Source: Phocoena phocoena (lineage: Eukaryota > Chordata > Mammalia > Artiodactyla > Phocoenidae). Taken from it: 64,000 nt of DNA. The notes under the pieces were generated by a model. It was not told the origin of the DNA, made no database searches, and saw nothing but the letters and a program-made list of their open reading frames with translations. Position numbers and translations under genes: made by a program. Where the stretch lies: contig NC_089220.1 in assembly GCF_963924675.1 (NCBI RefSeq), positions 161,175,270 to 161,239,269 of the forward strand, in the 5' to 3' direction. This document shows positions 45,801-58,115 of this stretch, in pieces; position 1 is the stretch's first letter, and every line of letters starts with the position of its first letter.

Positions 45801-46399
45801 GAACCTACTGTATCCATGCTCACATGCACTTAATAGACCGCTAATAGATTTTAGATTAAATGCTCTCTCTGTTCCCACAGATAAATGTAAATGTGAAAGA
45901 GACCATCTATTTAGTAGCATATTTATAAACTTTCTCACCTTGTCTCTTTAGGAAATCTTTTTAGAAATAGATCCACTAGTTTTAAATATAAAATGAAAAC
46001 AGACTCAAGAGAAATCTTAAAAATGCTGTCGACTACAGCTGACGTCGGGTCCTGCCCATGGCCCCTCCATATTCTCTGCAGTGTGTGCCAGCCCTGTGGC
46101 TCCCAAACGCAAGCTCCCTCCACTCCATGCTCAGGGCTTTCTCTGGCCTCCAGCTGGCTGGGTCTGTGCAGATGTGCCAGGGAGTTCATGCTTCCTGCAG
46201 CGGTCCTCAGCCAATGACTGACGGTCCATAGTCATTGTAGGATGGAGCCTCCGTGGCCCATAGCGGCATTCTCCTCGATAACACATTTTTGTTGGCTTCC
46301 TTTGTCTCAATTCCCCACTCCCTTACCAGTGCCTTCTGGAATCACCACCCAAGTAAACTCCCTGCATCAAATCTTTGTCTCGGGGTCTGCTTCTGTGGC
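45801..46399. other. Unique or unclassified repeat sequence
   Basis: No gene is recognised. The stretch 46320-46395 ('gaatcaccacccaagtaaac', 'ctttgtctcggggtctgctt') recalls the 3' end of an LTR-type repeat, but I cannot name the family. Confidence 0.4.
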
Positions 46400-46622
46400 C
46401 ATGAGTCAAGGCCTACCCACAACCATGAGCAGCTGGACGAGGCAGAGAGCGAATTCTCCACCAGGGCTTCTGGAGGGAGCCCAGCCCTGCCCACACCTTG
46501 GTTTAAGCTCTGTGAAGCAGACATTGAACTTCTAAGCCTCCAGAACTGTGAGGATTCATTTCTGTTGTTTAAAGCCACCAAATCTGTGGTCATTTGTTAT
46601 GGCAGCCCCAGGAAAGGAATGC
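46400..46622 (+). mobile_element. MLT1-type LTR, 3' part
   Basis: 'ctaagcctccagaactgtga', 'tttctgttgtttaaagccac' and 'tctgtggtcatttgttatgg' are the conserved 3' end of MaLR LTRs. The 5' half is missing or beyond recognition. Confidence 0.75.
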
Positions 46623-46894
46623 ACGTTTACACAGAATTAGTCATTCCTTTAAGGAAAACTGAAGCATCTTAAGTACTTACCTCTTTTAGACACAGGATTT
46701 AATCTCTCTATTTTGAAATGGAAACTTACATGTTCAGAAGTAGTTACTTGAAGCAGATAATATTGTTCTCCTGTACAAAATACGCCAGTGGTTTGCATCC
46801 ACCTTGGACTAAAATCCTATCTCAAAGGGCCACGTGGTTCCTGCCAGCCTCCCCACCTCTTCCTGTCCACACTCTCCAGACACATGGACCTTCC

Positions 46895-47260
46895 TTCAGA
46901 TCCTGTTCAAGCCTTAGAGCTGCTACACCAGCCGTCTTCAGCTGGAACCCTCTCTCCCTGCTGACTTCACAGTTAACCCCTCCTCTCCCTTCAGAGCTCA
47001 AACACCAGCTCCTGAGAGAAGCCTCCCTGGTTTCCGCTCTGAAGTCACCGTCAGATCGCCTTGTTCTAATTCTCTGCAGAGCGCAGTTCAGCGTCTTTCC
47101 TATGTGATCACTCTTTGCTTAATGCTTTCCCACCCTAGATTGTAGGGTCCATTGCAAGAACCTTGTCTGTCTGCTTCACTGAGCTTTTCCCCAATATTAG
47201 ACTAGGCTCCAGCATAGAGTCAGGGTTCAACAAATATTTGTGAGTGGGTGAATAAAAGAA
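46895..47260 (+). mobile_element. L2 LINE 3' end
   Basis: 'agatcctgttcaagccttag', 'agagaagcctccctggtttc', 'cctagattgtagggtccatt', 'gcaagaaccttgtctgtctg' and 'gggttcaacaaatatttgtg' with a gggtgaata-type tail are in L2 order. Confidence 0.88.
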
Positions 47261-48254
47261 TACACGAATTCTGGTGGAGATGTGATTTAGTGGCTTTTAA
47301 TATTTCCTCTTCAATAAGGATTGCAAACCCAGATATGCCTGCAGTAGAGATGCATGGCACGCCTCAGTAAGAGAACGCATGGCTGGTCCACAGGGCTCAG
47401 ACCCTGACAATTCCGCCACAGGGAACTGGGGCCGAGTGTGGCCAGAATTAGCTGATTTTTTATTGAAAGAGACACACCCCAAATCCAGGTTTTCATATGA
47501 GGCCATCAGCTTTTCAATATTGTCTCAAAATATTTTAAATACTGTTCAAGCCAACCAAGATATGTCTGCCGGTCAAATTCAGCCCAAGGATCCCATTTTG
47601 CTGTGTCTCCTCTTCAGTCTTCCTTAACTTCCGGGACAATAAGAGGTGGATATTGGATAAGTTGAACTGCTAGCTTATCAGAATTTATTACATAAAGGGA
47701 AGAAAAGGAGAACAGCTTCGGGAACCCGCACACGTGCAGAATTCTACACGGGTCTTAATGGGAATATCCATGTTGGCCCCATCCTAAAAAAAAAAAAAAA
47801 GAAAGAAAGAAAAAGAAAAAATGAGAGCAGAAAGATCACAGCTTGGAGGAGGCCAGGCCTACAGTGAGACCCCAGCACCCAGAAAATACAGGCTTCTCGT
47901 TGTGCGGTGCTGCTGGTCAGTGAAGCAGGGCCCGAGGGCAGCTGTGGGTACCGGAGCCCTAAATCCTCAACCTGTGGTTTTTAAGGCAAGAAACGCTGCC
48001 TAGACCTTGCTGCAGTGCACTCTGTCCGTGATCAGTGTGCACTACGTGTTTACTCTTTATAGATCTATTTCATTCAATTATGTGTTCTTCCCTTCTTCCT
48101 GGGATTTCTGATGATGAGTATTACTGATCCACCCCCAGAGGTGCCCAGCGTACTCTCAGAGTTTCAGACCCAGTATGTGGGTGCTTCTCTTTCACGTATA
48201 GACTTAAGGGGATGGAAATTTAGATCGGATGAAGTCCCTGACATCCCCCAGCTC
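47261..48254. other. Unique sequence with an A/GAAA tract
   Basis: About 1 kb without a gene. An A-run with gaaa units lies at 47787-47820 and is not preceded by a retroelement that I can recognise. Frames of 60-82 codons have no motif. Confidence 0.5.
47787..47820. repeat. Poly(A)/(GAAA)n tract
   Basis: Fourteen A residues then gaaa and aaag units. This looks like a retroelement tail without a recognised body to its left. Confidence 0.8.
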
Positions 48255-48420
48255 AGGATGGAATGGTGAAAAACCCCAGGCTGGAGTCTCAGCTTTTCTG
48301 GTAACTATCAGGTGACCACGGGCAAGTCAGTGACCCTTTCTGGGCCTCAGTTTCCAAATCTGTAGAATAAGGGAGCTGGTGATGAGATGGCCTGCAGATC
48401 CCTCCGTGATGTGACAGTCT
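48255..48420 (+). mobile_element. MIR SINE
   Basis: 'accccaggctggagtctcag', 'gaccacgggcaagtcagtga', 'ccctttctgggcctcagttt' and 'ccaaatctgtagaataaggg' are in sense MIR order. Confidence 0.88.
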
Positions 48421-49604
48421 CGGCTTATATTACGGGGTCTCACAGGTGATGCCACCTGCCCCTTCAGGTGTCACTTATGGACTTCAGTGATGCCCACCAC
48501 ACCTATAAGAGTAGAAGCAACAGGAAGTGCAAGGATCCAGGAAAGGAGGCAATAGGATGGGCTTCCTCCACCCTCTCACATGACCAGGTCAGGCTGATGG
48601 AGAGCAGACCCTGACACCTATTTGTAGCAGGGCCTCAAAGCCATGTGTGTCTCTTGGAAGGAAAAGAACCTTGTTCTGGACAATTCTGGGAAGGACACTG
48701 AGGAGGACTATTTTTGATTACAGACAAACTCCGAAATATATTTGCTTCTTAATCCTTTGAATAAATGATTCATGGAATGCATGCATTTTAAGGAGTTGAA
48801 TGCTTTTTGGTTGCTTTCCTGGAACCCTCCATTTCTGAATAGTCTCTAAAGACCAGTAATAAATTTACACAGCCATATAGCTAAGTGATTATAAGCATGA
48901 CCTTATGTGTCTGTTACATTTGCTTTAGGAAGAGTCATTAATAAATAAACATTTTCCATAAACACGCCAGATAAAATGAAGGTAATGAGATTCACTTTTA
49001 ACAAGTCAATACTAAGAATAACAAATGACGACTTTTTAGGGGATTTTCCTGTAAGTTTCCTGAAAGACTCATAAATCTCTTCTTTCACCTCCTTTTATCC
49101 ATGACTATATTCTCCTGACTAAAAATGTACCCTCCTACAATTAAAAATCCACAGTCAATTACACAGAGTTACAGGAAGATGGTGAGTGGAAAATAGAAAA
49201 TAATCCTGGGAGTAAGTCTTCTTCACTTGCAAGTTCCCTTAATGCCCAAAATGATCCAAGGCTGCAACCCTGTGTCTTTTCTCAGGGCAACTGGTGTGGA
49301 GGTGGGATCGGCAGCCAGGGATGAAGTGTTATTTCAGGAGAGTTAGAAGTGCTTTGTGCTGAAATGACTTCCCCCACCGACACTGGCTTCTGTGCCTGCA
49401 ACCCCCACAGTGTCTGGCACATTCTAAGAACTCGAATGAATTACTTAAGTCTTAATTGGCCAAGGCACAGGGTCACATTTGTTTTGTTCAACAAAGTGTA
49501 TGCAAAGGTCCAGGATGGAGAAGGGAATCCCACCAGGCTTCCATAGCTTGATGAACATACCCTCTAAATTTAAAGTGGTCATGGAAGAGGAGGGATTTAA
49601 ATCT
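48421..49604. other. Unique sequence, no recognised gene
   Basis: No gene or repeat is recognised. The AT-rich right half (48700-49160) has a 61-codon antisense frame without motif. Confidence 0.5.
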
Positions 49605-49810
49605 TACAGGCCTGATTGAATCCAAGCTCCACACTTACATACAAGTTATGTGACCTTGCACAAGATATTTAATATTCCTGAGCCTATACTTTATTCTCAT
49701 CCATCAAATGGAATACTGGCTAAATCAAAGGATGGTTGAATAAAATATCATGTGTAAATTACCGAGCACAGCACTGAACACAGCCAGTGCTCAACATACG
49801 TTTAGGTTTT
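49605..49810 (+). mobile_element. MIR SINE
   Basis: 'caagttatgtgaccttgcac', 'aagatatttaatattcctga', 'catcaaatggaatactggct' and 'cacagccagtgctcaacata' follow sense MIR, strongly diverged. Confidence 0.8.
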
Positions 49811-50558
49811 TCTCACAACTCGCCCCTACACACTAACCCCTTGGCTCTGATTCCTTTTGTTTTAATTCGGATTCGTCAAGTAATCCAAGTAGGAAAATAG
49901 CGTTTAACAACCTACATGGAATTTTTTTTCTCTTAATAAGTTCTTTGCATAGTGATTTATCAAAGTTTGTATTATTATTTGTTTTGGAACTTGGTGGTTA
50001 GAATCTAGAAAAAGGAACCATTCTAAGCTACAAAGAATTTCTATCTATAAAGGGTTTGGGGGTATGCATTCACCTTTTCAAAGACTGGCCCTTGTTTGGC
50101 AAAAACCTCTAAGTGTTCCTTTAATTTTATGGATCTAAAAGAATGTACTCTATTATTTTTCCTAGTACTTGGACATAACTATTGACATGAATACAGTTTT
50201 AACAATGAGAAGATAATTTGTTTGAAGAATTGAAACATTGCTAGAATTAATTGAACCAAAGCCATTTTAGAATTTCGTGCCTTTTGGTGGCGGGGGGGCG
50301 GTACGTGGGGAATATCGAGGGAAGGGTGCCTGCAGTGTCTCTCAGCTCTGTGTAACTTCAGAGGGCAGTGTGCTCTGGAAATTGAGGAAAATCTAGGTTG
50401 GAGAACGTTCTTCCTACCAGAAGAGAGTTCATGCTAAGCGCCTGGCCTGCGCTTTGCACAGCACAGTGTGGACTTGGCATCACCTGTCACAAAAGACGTT
50501 ACTAATGAATAAATAATCCAGAATAGACTGATATGGAGCCATTACACCTGTGTGTAAG
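49811..50558. other. Unique AT-rich sequence, no recognised gene
   Basis: No gene or repeat is identified. A short G-run (about 50288-50310) lies within otherwise AT-rich DNA. Confidence 0.5.
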
Positions 50559-50571
50559 AATGGGCTGTCTC

Positions 50572-50732
50572 AGGGGTGGGATAGGGAGAGTGGGAGGGAG
50601 GGAGACGCAAGAGGGAAGACATATGGGAACATATGTATATGTATAGCTGATTCACTTTGTTATAAAGCAGAAACTAACACACCATTGTAAAGCAATTATA
50701 CTCCAATAAAGATGTTTAAAAAAAAAAAAAAC
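50572..50732 (+). mobile_element. Short LINE-1 3' tail with TSD
   Basis: About 145 bases of LINE-1 3' UTR ('gggtgggatagggagagtgg', 'gacgcaagagggaagacata', 'ctgattcactttgttataaa', 'ccaataaagatgttt') plus an A tail. TSDs are 'aatgggctgtctc' at 50559-50571 and 'aatgggatgtctc' at 50733-50745, with one mismatch, proving insertion of an already truncated copy. Confidence 0.95.
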
Positions 50733-50745
50733 AATGGGATGTCTC

Positions 50746-53174
50746 TATGGGAAGTGGATATTTCTCTTGTTAATTATTGAAAAAAAAGGAGTAAATTCTG
50801 GGACAGGAACCAAGAGCTCAGGAGTGGATCTTAGAGTGGGCTGCAGGCAAAATGTCTCTTCTCTCCCTGTGCCTCACGATAGCCGGCATCAACTGTCCTG
50901 GGGGCCATCCGTGGAAGAAGACCAGTTCTGGAGTCACGGCAGAGCTTGCACAGGTGGGGGCTGTGAAGAACCAGCACCCAGAGCAACGGCCAGCAGCAGT
51001 AGAGGTGCTGGTACCGTAGCTCTCAGAGAAGGTGCTGCCCGAGAACGCAAGGACCCTTGGAGAGCACACAGCACACAGCATCAGGGGACCCGCTCTTGTC
51101 TTAGGAAGGTAAAGAGTCTTCATACATAAGCCGAGGCTCAAGCCAACATCATTTGGGTAATAAAGGTAATCTAAGCACAGGATATATTCAGCTTGGGCTT
51201 GGATAGTTTGTTTACACATGAATCATTTTCCTGACCGTGCTCACATCAATTGATTTGATTGAGATAGTTTGCAAGCTGATTCTAAAGAGCAGATCCTTCC
51301 ATACCTAATCACCAACGCTGGCATCCATACCAGCCCACCCAGTGAGCAAGCCTGGAGTTCTCCTGCTTGCTTTTACAAGACTTTTTTCCGCATTCTGCCT
51401 TTAACACAAAAAATGTGAAAGGGAAGAATGTGTGGAGCCACAGTTACATTATGTTAGTTCAGTTATATTATTTATTCACCAGATACAAATTATTTCTCCA
51501 TTATAAATACGGTCCTGAATTATGCTTTAGCGGCAGAACTGGTGCTGTGTTTTATTCGTGGAAGAAGCCCCTGCGATCCCCCCAACCCTTGGCTCAGTTG
51601 GAAAGCAGGACACCTCTGTGCGGCTGTTCACCCTTTGTTTGATCACATTTCCAGACAGAGCCCCAGCAAAAGGAGGCAGAAAGAAAATCACTGGGGGCAT
51701 ATCTAATGCATAAGATAAACATAAGCTACTGGCAAGACGCACAGGATCAGTAACAAGGAGAGAAAAAAAAGAACACAGAGCCCAGTTGGAACAGGGGAAG
51801 GAATCACTCACCAGTCAGCAGGGGAGATCACTGCACTTCACTCAGGCAGGTGCGCTGGGCATGTTTGCCTGTTAAATCATTACTGGGATTTAAAGAGCCT
51901 GTGTAAGGCAGTGCCACAGATTGATTCGCATGCTATTTATAATTCCTTAACAATGTTTGATGTTTTGCAGTCAGAAAAATAGATCATGGGAATGGTTCAC
52001 TGAAAAAAAAAAAGTAACATATTTATTTAGTTCTCTCTGCTGAATAAAGTGGCACAACCACCTTTTGTATTTTCTCCAACGCCATAAAAATGTGTTTTTG
52101 TTATGCATAACACTGTGTAACACATTGTGCTGAGAGGATTCCTGCTTCTCCCCCAGCCTGAGGATGGAAATCGAGCCTCAGGCCTCGCACAAACTATGCT
52201 CGGGGGCCCCATCCAAGACTGCGAGGGGAAGACAGGCGTCGGGAGCCTAAGAGTCTTCAGACTCGCCCTTACCAGAGGCCTGGAGACCAGGAAAGAGGTG
52301 CTCAAATTGCTCTTAAACCCTGTTTCTGGAGAGTTCCGCCTGGGCCCCTTCACGAGGCTTTCGTGAGAAAGGAATCGAGGAGGACGATGGAGGTGAAGTT
52401 CATATGTGACCCTGAACCCCCGCCCACCCCCTGGGAGCTGCAAGCTGACCACTGGCTCTGTCTCAAGTTCCCTTGGAGCCCCAGCAGGAATTCCTGTCCT
52501 TTACCGGAGGTTCACCTGGGATAGGAGTGGCTGAAATTTTACAAAGCACCTTCCTTTTCTTACCCCAGGTCTGCAGAGCTTGCAGATAGGCAGTAGCTAT
52601 GTTTTCCCATCGTTTCTGGAGAGAGTTGAAGAATCCTCTAGAGGCAAAGGATCCCCAGCTTGAGGAAAGGTATGGACATCTGCCAACCAGAAGCAGGATT
52701 CTGGGAAAGTGTGTGCTCTGAGTCACCCAGGACCATCACTGGCTCTTTCTGTCCTCTTCCCTGGGCCTCCCTGCTGCATTTGACGCTGGGGACCTTCCTC
52801 AGCCGAGCGATACCTCAATGCTGGGTGAACCCAAGGGAAGAAGAAGGAACCTCTGCCCTCAAGAAGCTCACAAATTACAGCATAAATGGTAAGGGTGCTG
52901 CTACCGGTTTCACTGGCTAGAGTAGGGAAATAAAGACAGAACTCCAAATCAGGAAGAGAGGCTAGGAAATCAGAACTCCTCCAGGACAGGGGCAATGTTC
53001 TAATGCGTACGATAGTGCCCTGGGCATAATATGCCCGTAATATTTGTTACACTGAGCTGACCTGAAGGCTTCCCTCTGCCCAAACACTCCCTCTTTCCAC
53101 CAGCACTGCCCACCCCCTCTCCATACACTCCCTCCCACAGTGCCCCCAAGAATATGAAAGGCATGATTTGAGAA
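50746..53174. other. Unique sequence, no recognised gene
   Basis: No gene is recognised in 2.4 kb. Overlapping frames of 79-141 codons at 50734-51219 and 52027-52452 on both strands shadow each other and lack motifs. The part 51880-52130 is AT-rich and repeat-free. Confidence 0.5.
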
Positions 53175-53330
53175 AACATTGCTGGAATGTGGGTTCAGAT
53201 TCTGTAGGTTTAAGTTCTGTCTCGACCACCACCAGCCCTTATAAACTCGGACAAGTGATTTCTCTTTTCTGGGTCTCTTTCCCTCACCCACAAAATGACA
53301 GGACTGTTCTAGGATCTCCAACGTTGTTTT
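53175..53330 (+). mobile_element. MIR SINE
   Basis: 'atgtgggttcagattctgta', 'ctcggacaagtgatttctct' and 'gggtctctttccctcaccca' followed by 'aaaatgacaggactgttcta' are in sense MIR order. Confidence 0.78.
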
Positions 53331-54819
53331 CATATAAAAGAAATCATTGCAGGACTGCTAAGACAAGAGGCCATGAGTATAAACACATTTTATTAATCAC
53401 TATCCAAGCGTCAGGCGTTTCTATGGACACGGAGTCCATCATAACACAACAGAAGAGAAGCAAGGACAGTCAGTCCTCCTTCAAGCATCCTGCCAGGTGT
53501 TCTACATTCAAGACCCTCTAGTCAATTGTATTTGAGCTCCATGATGTATTTTTTTAAGTTCTAGGTAAGTTCTGCCCACCATTTGCATACCCGTGTATAG
53601 CTGTGTATTTTGCATTAGGCCCTTGGCAGTATTTTTTCCCATGTACTATCATGCAGGAAATCGTGTTGCTAGGGCCTCACCAACCGCTGCCTTAGAGGAG
53701 AGGCTGCCTGTGGGAGATTTCACATATGACTAAGAATCACCAGAAGGGGCCAAGCTGAGCCCTGGTTCTGATTTCACACTGCTGAACAAATCTGCACGTC
53801 TGCCCATTTTTTCAGATAAAAAGAGACAATGATCAAAGACTAAACCCTACAGAAATGCTTTCCATGTCAGGCCTTTTAAGAAGTAGCTCTTATTTTATGA
53901 CCTATAATGGTTATTTTTTTCCCCTCATGGTTAATTCTGAGATATAATTTGTGTTGCTATCATAAATCTATCTTCTCTTCTACATGCTAGTCGGTTATTG
54001 CAGGTGTGGTGAAACGCTACCCACCTCCTATCCAGAGCCTTGATGAATTCTCTCCTAGTTCATAGTTGCCCGTTGATGGTCCAAGCAGAAAGTGAATAGC
54101 TAAAAGTCCACATTTAGGAGCTAGGCTTCCAGAGTTTTAATCCTGATTGACCATTTTAATTTTAGAAAATAGTTGTCAATATGATTTCAAATATTTCATC
54201 TCCATTTGCCTTTCCACTGTTTCTGGGTCTCTGTTTACACAGATGTTATTTCTATACGGTTTCAACTTCCTATAGCTTAGCTAGCCTCTTAATCTCTCTT
54301 TTTATCCCTTCCTGGTGCTTTTAGGAGAGCTTTTTGAGTCCATCTTTCCTCTTACTTATTCTTCAGCTATATCAGTGTTGCTATTCAACCGTCCACTAAA
54401 TCCCTTATTTGAACAATTATATTTTCAAAGTCAGTATTTCAAATTGCTTCTTCTTTGTAACTGCTTGTTCAGTGCTCTCCCGTACCTCTCTGGTGATGTC
54501 AGTTGTGCTTATTTTACATTCTTGGTCTGTTTCACATGTAATTCTGCTTTCTCTGGGCGAGTCCTGCCCACCGGTTTTCTGTCTTCTGTTTAGCCTGTAT
54601 TCTTCACATCCCTAACCATTTCCCTTGTAACTATCTTTTATCCTCTTAGGACTAACAATTTCCTCAGCTAGTAATGTCTACTGAGAGGAGATGAAAACCT
54701 CGGATCTAGTTTCTGTCCTATTGGGAAGAGGCTCAGGTCAACCTGCAACCTAACCTTGCAACTTTGGGCTGGCTTTCTTGCCTCAAGATAGCAATGGGCT
54801 TGACAGGAAGCCCTCTTGA
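53331..54819. other. Unique sequence, no recognised gene
   Basis: No gene is recognised. The stretch at 54160-54660 is pyrimidine-rich and may be an old repeat I cannot name. A 92-codon frame in it (54315-54593) has hydrophobic runs expected from any pyrimidine-rich DNA. Confidence 0.45.
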
Positions 54820-55600
54820 GAAGAAAAGAGGGTACAACTAGGAATTTGTTCTCATCCCCTCTCCCTTTCTTAGCCCATGACCCTCTCCTACTCCAGGCCG
54901 CCATTCACCCAGCTACTGTTCTTCCCACACGAGGGCTCAGCTACCATTTGTCTTTCCAAGTTTCTTTCCAAGAAAGTTTCCAAGTTTCTCAATGGTTTGA
55001 TCACTTGCCCCTGTGCCGAGAACCCTTGGATACGTATGAAGTCTCTCGCTTCGTTCACGTGAACGACGCAGAAATGGTCTTGAATTGTTGCTGAACCTCC
55101 TGGCAGGCTTCCTTGCCTCCGGTCTCTGGTCCCTCTCACCCCGCTTCTCACATTCTGCCCATTAAAATGGTCTGGTGACACTTTGTTGTCTACATCATGA
55201 ACTACAGATTTTCAGCCTGTCATTTCCACAAACGGATTTCATCCTAATATCCCAGACTTTTATTTCTCCCTCTGAACCTTTTTCTCTCCAGCCCCGCAAA
55301 CCAAATTTCCCCTCCATTATGAACTTCCTCTTCAGGACTACCCTTTATTTCTGTCTTTCACCCACATGCCACCCAGCCAAGTTCAGTAAATGTTTGCATG
55401 ATTCTCCCCCCACTGGGATGGTTCTTTCTGTCCCTTGAGTTCCTAAAACAAGGCTTCAAAGACCTTAACTGAGGACATATCATTGATTGCTCTCTAATAT
55501 ATTGAAATGTCCTCATCAGGTTATACATCCCTTGAGGGTAAGAGTGTCTGTCTTCTCACGGGCATGTGTCTCCCATAGTCTTGAACGTGATGTTGTGCCT
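54820..55600 (+). mobile_element. Possible L2-like fossil (weak)
   Basis: A pyrimidine-rich stretch ending with 'cccttgagggtaagagtgtc' that resembles the L2 3' region, preceded by a decayed coding-like stretch. A short tandem 'tttccaag' repeat lies at 54953-54992. The assignment is uncertain. It could equally be unique pyrimidine-rich DNA. Confidence 0.3.
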
Positions 55601-56439
55601 ACAGTTGATGGAGGCCTTCAGCTAATTTCACCATTCATATGCATACTTCCTCTGCATTATCGGGAAGCCTAGAGGCCAGAGTTCAGCTCACCCATTTTCT
55701 TTCTTCTCTCTCAGCATAATGCCCAGCACCCAGATATTTGAAGCACTATCTAATTCTACCCTTGACATCAGAACAGCTTCACTTCTACAGCCAAATCTAT
55801 GAATAGGTGGCATGCCTTCTCTCTGGCATCTCATAATAAGAACCCCGAATAGGAATAATTCATTTGTCGTGCCCTGTGCTAAAAAAAAAAATGCCCTCCT
55901 GGGAGGTGTATGTGTTTTAAAGAACATAGGCTAAGTGAAATGACCTTGACTTATCAAAATAAGAATCTAGAAAGCAAACAGGACTCATCACACATGGGAC
56001 TAAGCTTGTAGCTGTTGCTCAGAAGTAGATAAGCTCTGGAACCAATCTAATTACTTGATACCTAACCTGCCAGTTTCCATAGGTCACCCTTCATTACTTG
56101 GGAGCGTGTTAAGTTTACAAGACAATTGGAAGTGCTGAAGTCCTGAATATCATGATTACTCACGAAATACTTTGGAAGTTTGCTCCTGAGCAAATGTATA
56201 TTTTTCTCTTCATGGTCCCAATCCGTACAGTTTCAAAGTAGAAATAGAACATCTATATGTGACTATAGGGGCCTCAAATGCCAAGACATTGAAGCAAGGG
56301 TTTTACCTCAAAATCATATAGTACATGAAAGTTTAAAGTATTGTTACTCGAAAATCATAAGCACACAATTGCATCAATCATTTCTATCTTTGACCTGAGA
56401 CGTTTAGCCTTGTCAAACATTTCTAAAAGTTGGGAAATT
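55601..56439. other. Unique sequence, no recognised gene
   Basis: No gene or repeat is recognised. Frames of 72-79 codons on both strands have no motif. Confidence 0.5.
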
Positions 56440-56680
56440 TTTATCAGTGTTATATAACGGGAAAGAATGAAACATTTGGAACTAAGGGGTCCAGGTTAAA
56501 ATCTTGTTCTGATAATTTTCTAGCTGTATAATTTGGGACACATGCTTGAACTCTCATAGATCCATTTTCCTATTCTGTAAAATGTGAAAAATGATACCTA
56601 TTTCACGGGATAGCTGTGAGAATTAAATCACATAATAAGCGTGGAAATGATTAAATAGAGTACTTTGTAAACTAGAAATC
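56440..56680 (+). mobile_element. MIR SINE
   Basis: 'gtccaggttaaaatcttgtt', 'tagctgtataatttgggaca', 'ccattttcctattctgtaaa' and 'gatagctgtgagaattaaat' are in sense MIR order over nearly full length. Confidence 0.88.
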
Positions 56681-56989
56681 ATTGCACCATCATCACTTTT
56701 CTTCATTTGAAAAGTCATAGTGCCAATGTATGCATGGCCCTAAATTAGGTATCTTAATAGATCAAGAAAGAGCCCATTAAAAAACATTGTATTTGGACAT
56801 ATTTTGTAATTCACTGGACCACTCACTATCTCTAATACTCAAGGACACTGGTTTTGCATTAACTAATATAGTTCAAACATTCAAAGCACTTAGCTCCCAA
56901 GGATACTGTCTAGAAATCTTGATATAGTCACCTAAGAATAATTAAATGAATGAGTGTAGCAGCAGCAGTTAAGAGGCCTCCTGGCCTTG
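56681..56989. other. Unique spacer
   Basis: About 300 bases of AT-rich sequence without recognised features. Confidence 0.5.
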
Positions 56990-57004
56990 CCAGGTGTTGG
57001 ATTT

Positions 57005-57233
57005 ATTTATTTTTTGGCTGCGTTGGGTCTTCGTTGCTGCGCGGGAGCTTTCTCTAGTTGCGGCAAGTGGGGGCCAGTCTTCGCTGCGCTGCTGCGGGCC
57101 TCTCATTGCAGTGGCTTCCCCTGTTGCGGAGCACGGGCTCTAGGCGCGCGGGCTTCAGTAGTTGCAGCACACGGGCTCAGTAGTTGTGGCTCGCAGGCTC
57201 TAGAGCACAGGCTCAGCAGCTGTGGCGCATGGG
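57005..57233 (-). mobile_element. CHR-type SINE, long form, lacking its tRNA head (antisense)
   Basis: On the minus strand it starts at 'ggcccatgcgccacagctgc', already past the tRNA-like promoter, and runs through the 'caactactga' modules to 'aaaaaataaataaat'. TSDs are 'ccaggtgttggattt' (56990-57004) and 'ccaggtggtagattt' (57234-57248), with two mismatches. Because the TSD flanks the shortened form, truncation happened during insertion, which is less common for SINEs than for LINEs. Without the internal promoter it cannot be a source copy. Confidence 0.95.
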
Positions 57234-57248
57234 CCAGGTGGTAGATTT

Positions 57249-57889
57249 TTGATGTGTGACTTTACCCTGGGCTTTCCTTGTCTGGTCCCTTGATACTTAG
57301 AGAAAGACCTCCTACTTTATGCAGAAACCACTCCAAAATCATCTCAGAAAGATGAGAATAGTATGTATATTTGCAAGGGTAGGAGGAAAGGAATTGATCA
57401 TGCATATCAAGGCCAAGCAATCCAAGGTGTTTTAAGGAAAATGTTTTGTAAAACTTCTTTAAGAAAGAAATTATATGTCAAAGAAGAGGGGTAAAGGAAG
57501 AAAAGCTATGTATTCAGTGTTTAAAGTAACTTTGTATGCAGACTTTTCGGAACAATGTCTATTCCCTTTGCTTATTTTGGTTATTTGGACTTCTCTTATA
57601 AGCTATTATGAGGTCTTTTAAAATTTATTTTAATTACTATTAAGGAAAAAATTTTTAAATAAACATATTTTTCCACTCTCTCATTTGATGGCAGAAGAGA
57701 AAGAAAGCAAATCAAAGACATATGGTAAAATTACAGACTATGGTTAAGTATCTCCAGTGGCCTGATAGGTTGTTCCAAGGTATATTTTATTTAGTTCTAC
57801 TGAGTGGTATTGAGCTGCTCAAACCAGAACTGTGAGTTAAATCGTATTTCTTTATTTGCCCACATCACAATGCAATAATAGTTAATAAT
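57249..57889. other. Unique AT-rich sequence
   Basis: About 640 bases with no recognised gene or repeat. Confidence 0.5.
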
Positions 57890-58115
57890 ACGAGTTACCG
57901 TTTATCATTCACAATGGGCCATGCCCTATGTTAACATCTTTACGTGTGTTATGTCCTTAAATCTCCAGAATGGCCTTTGAAGTAGACACCTTTCATATTC
58001 ATACTTTATAATAGGAAAATTAAGTGATCATGCCCAAGGTCACACATCCCATAAGAGGATGATTCCAGGTCACGCTGCTAGCAGTGCTAACAACTTGACC
58101 CTTACGGTGCTACTG
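57890..58115 (-). mobile_element. MIR SINE (antisense)
   Basis: 'gggccatgccctatgttaac', 'gtgttatgtccttaaatctc', 'ataggaaaattaagtgatca', 'tgcccaaggtcacacatccc' and 'gatgattccaggtcacgctg' follow reverse-complement MIR at nearly full length. Confidence 0.9.
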
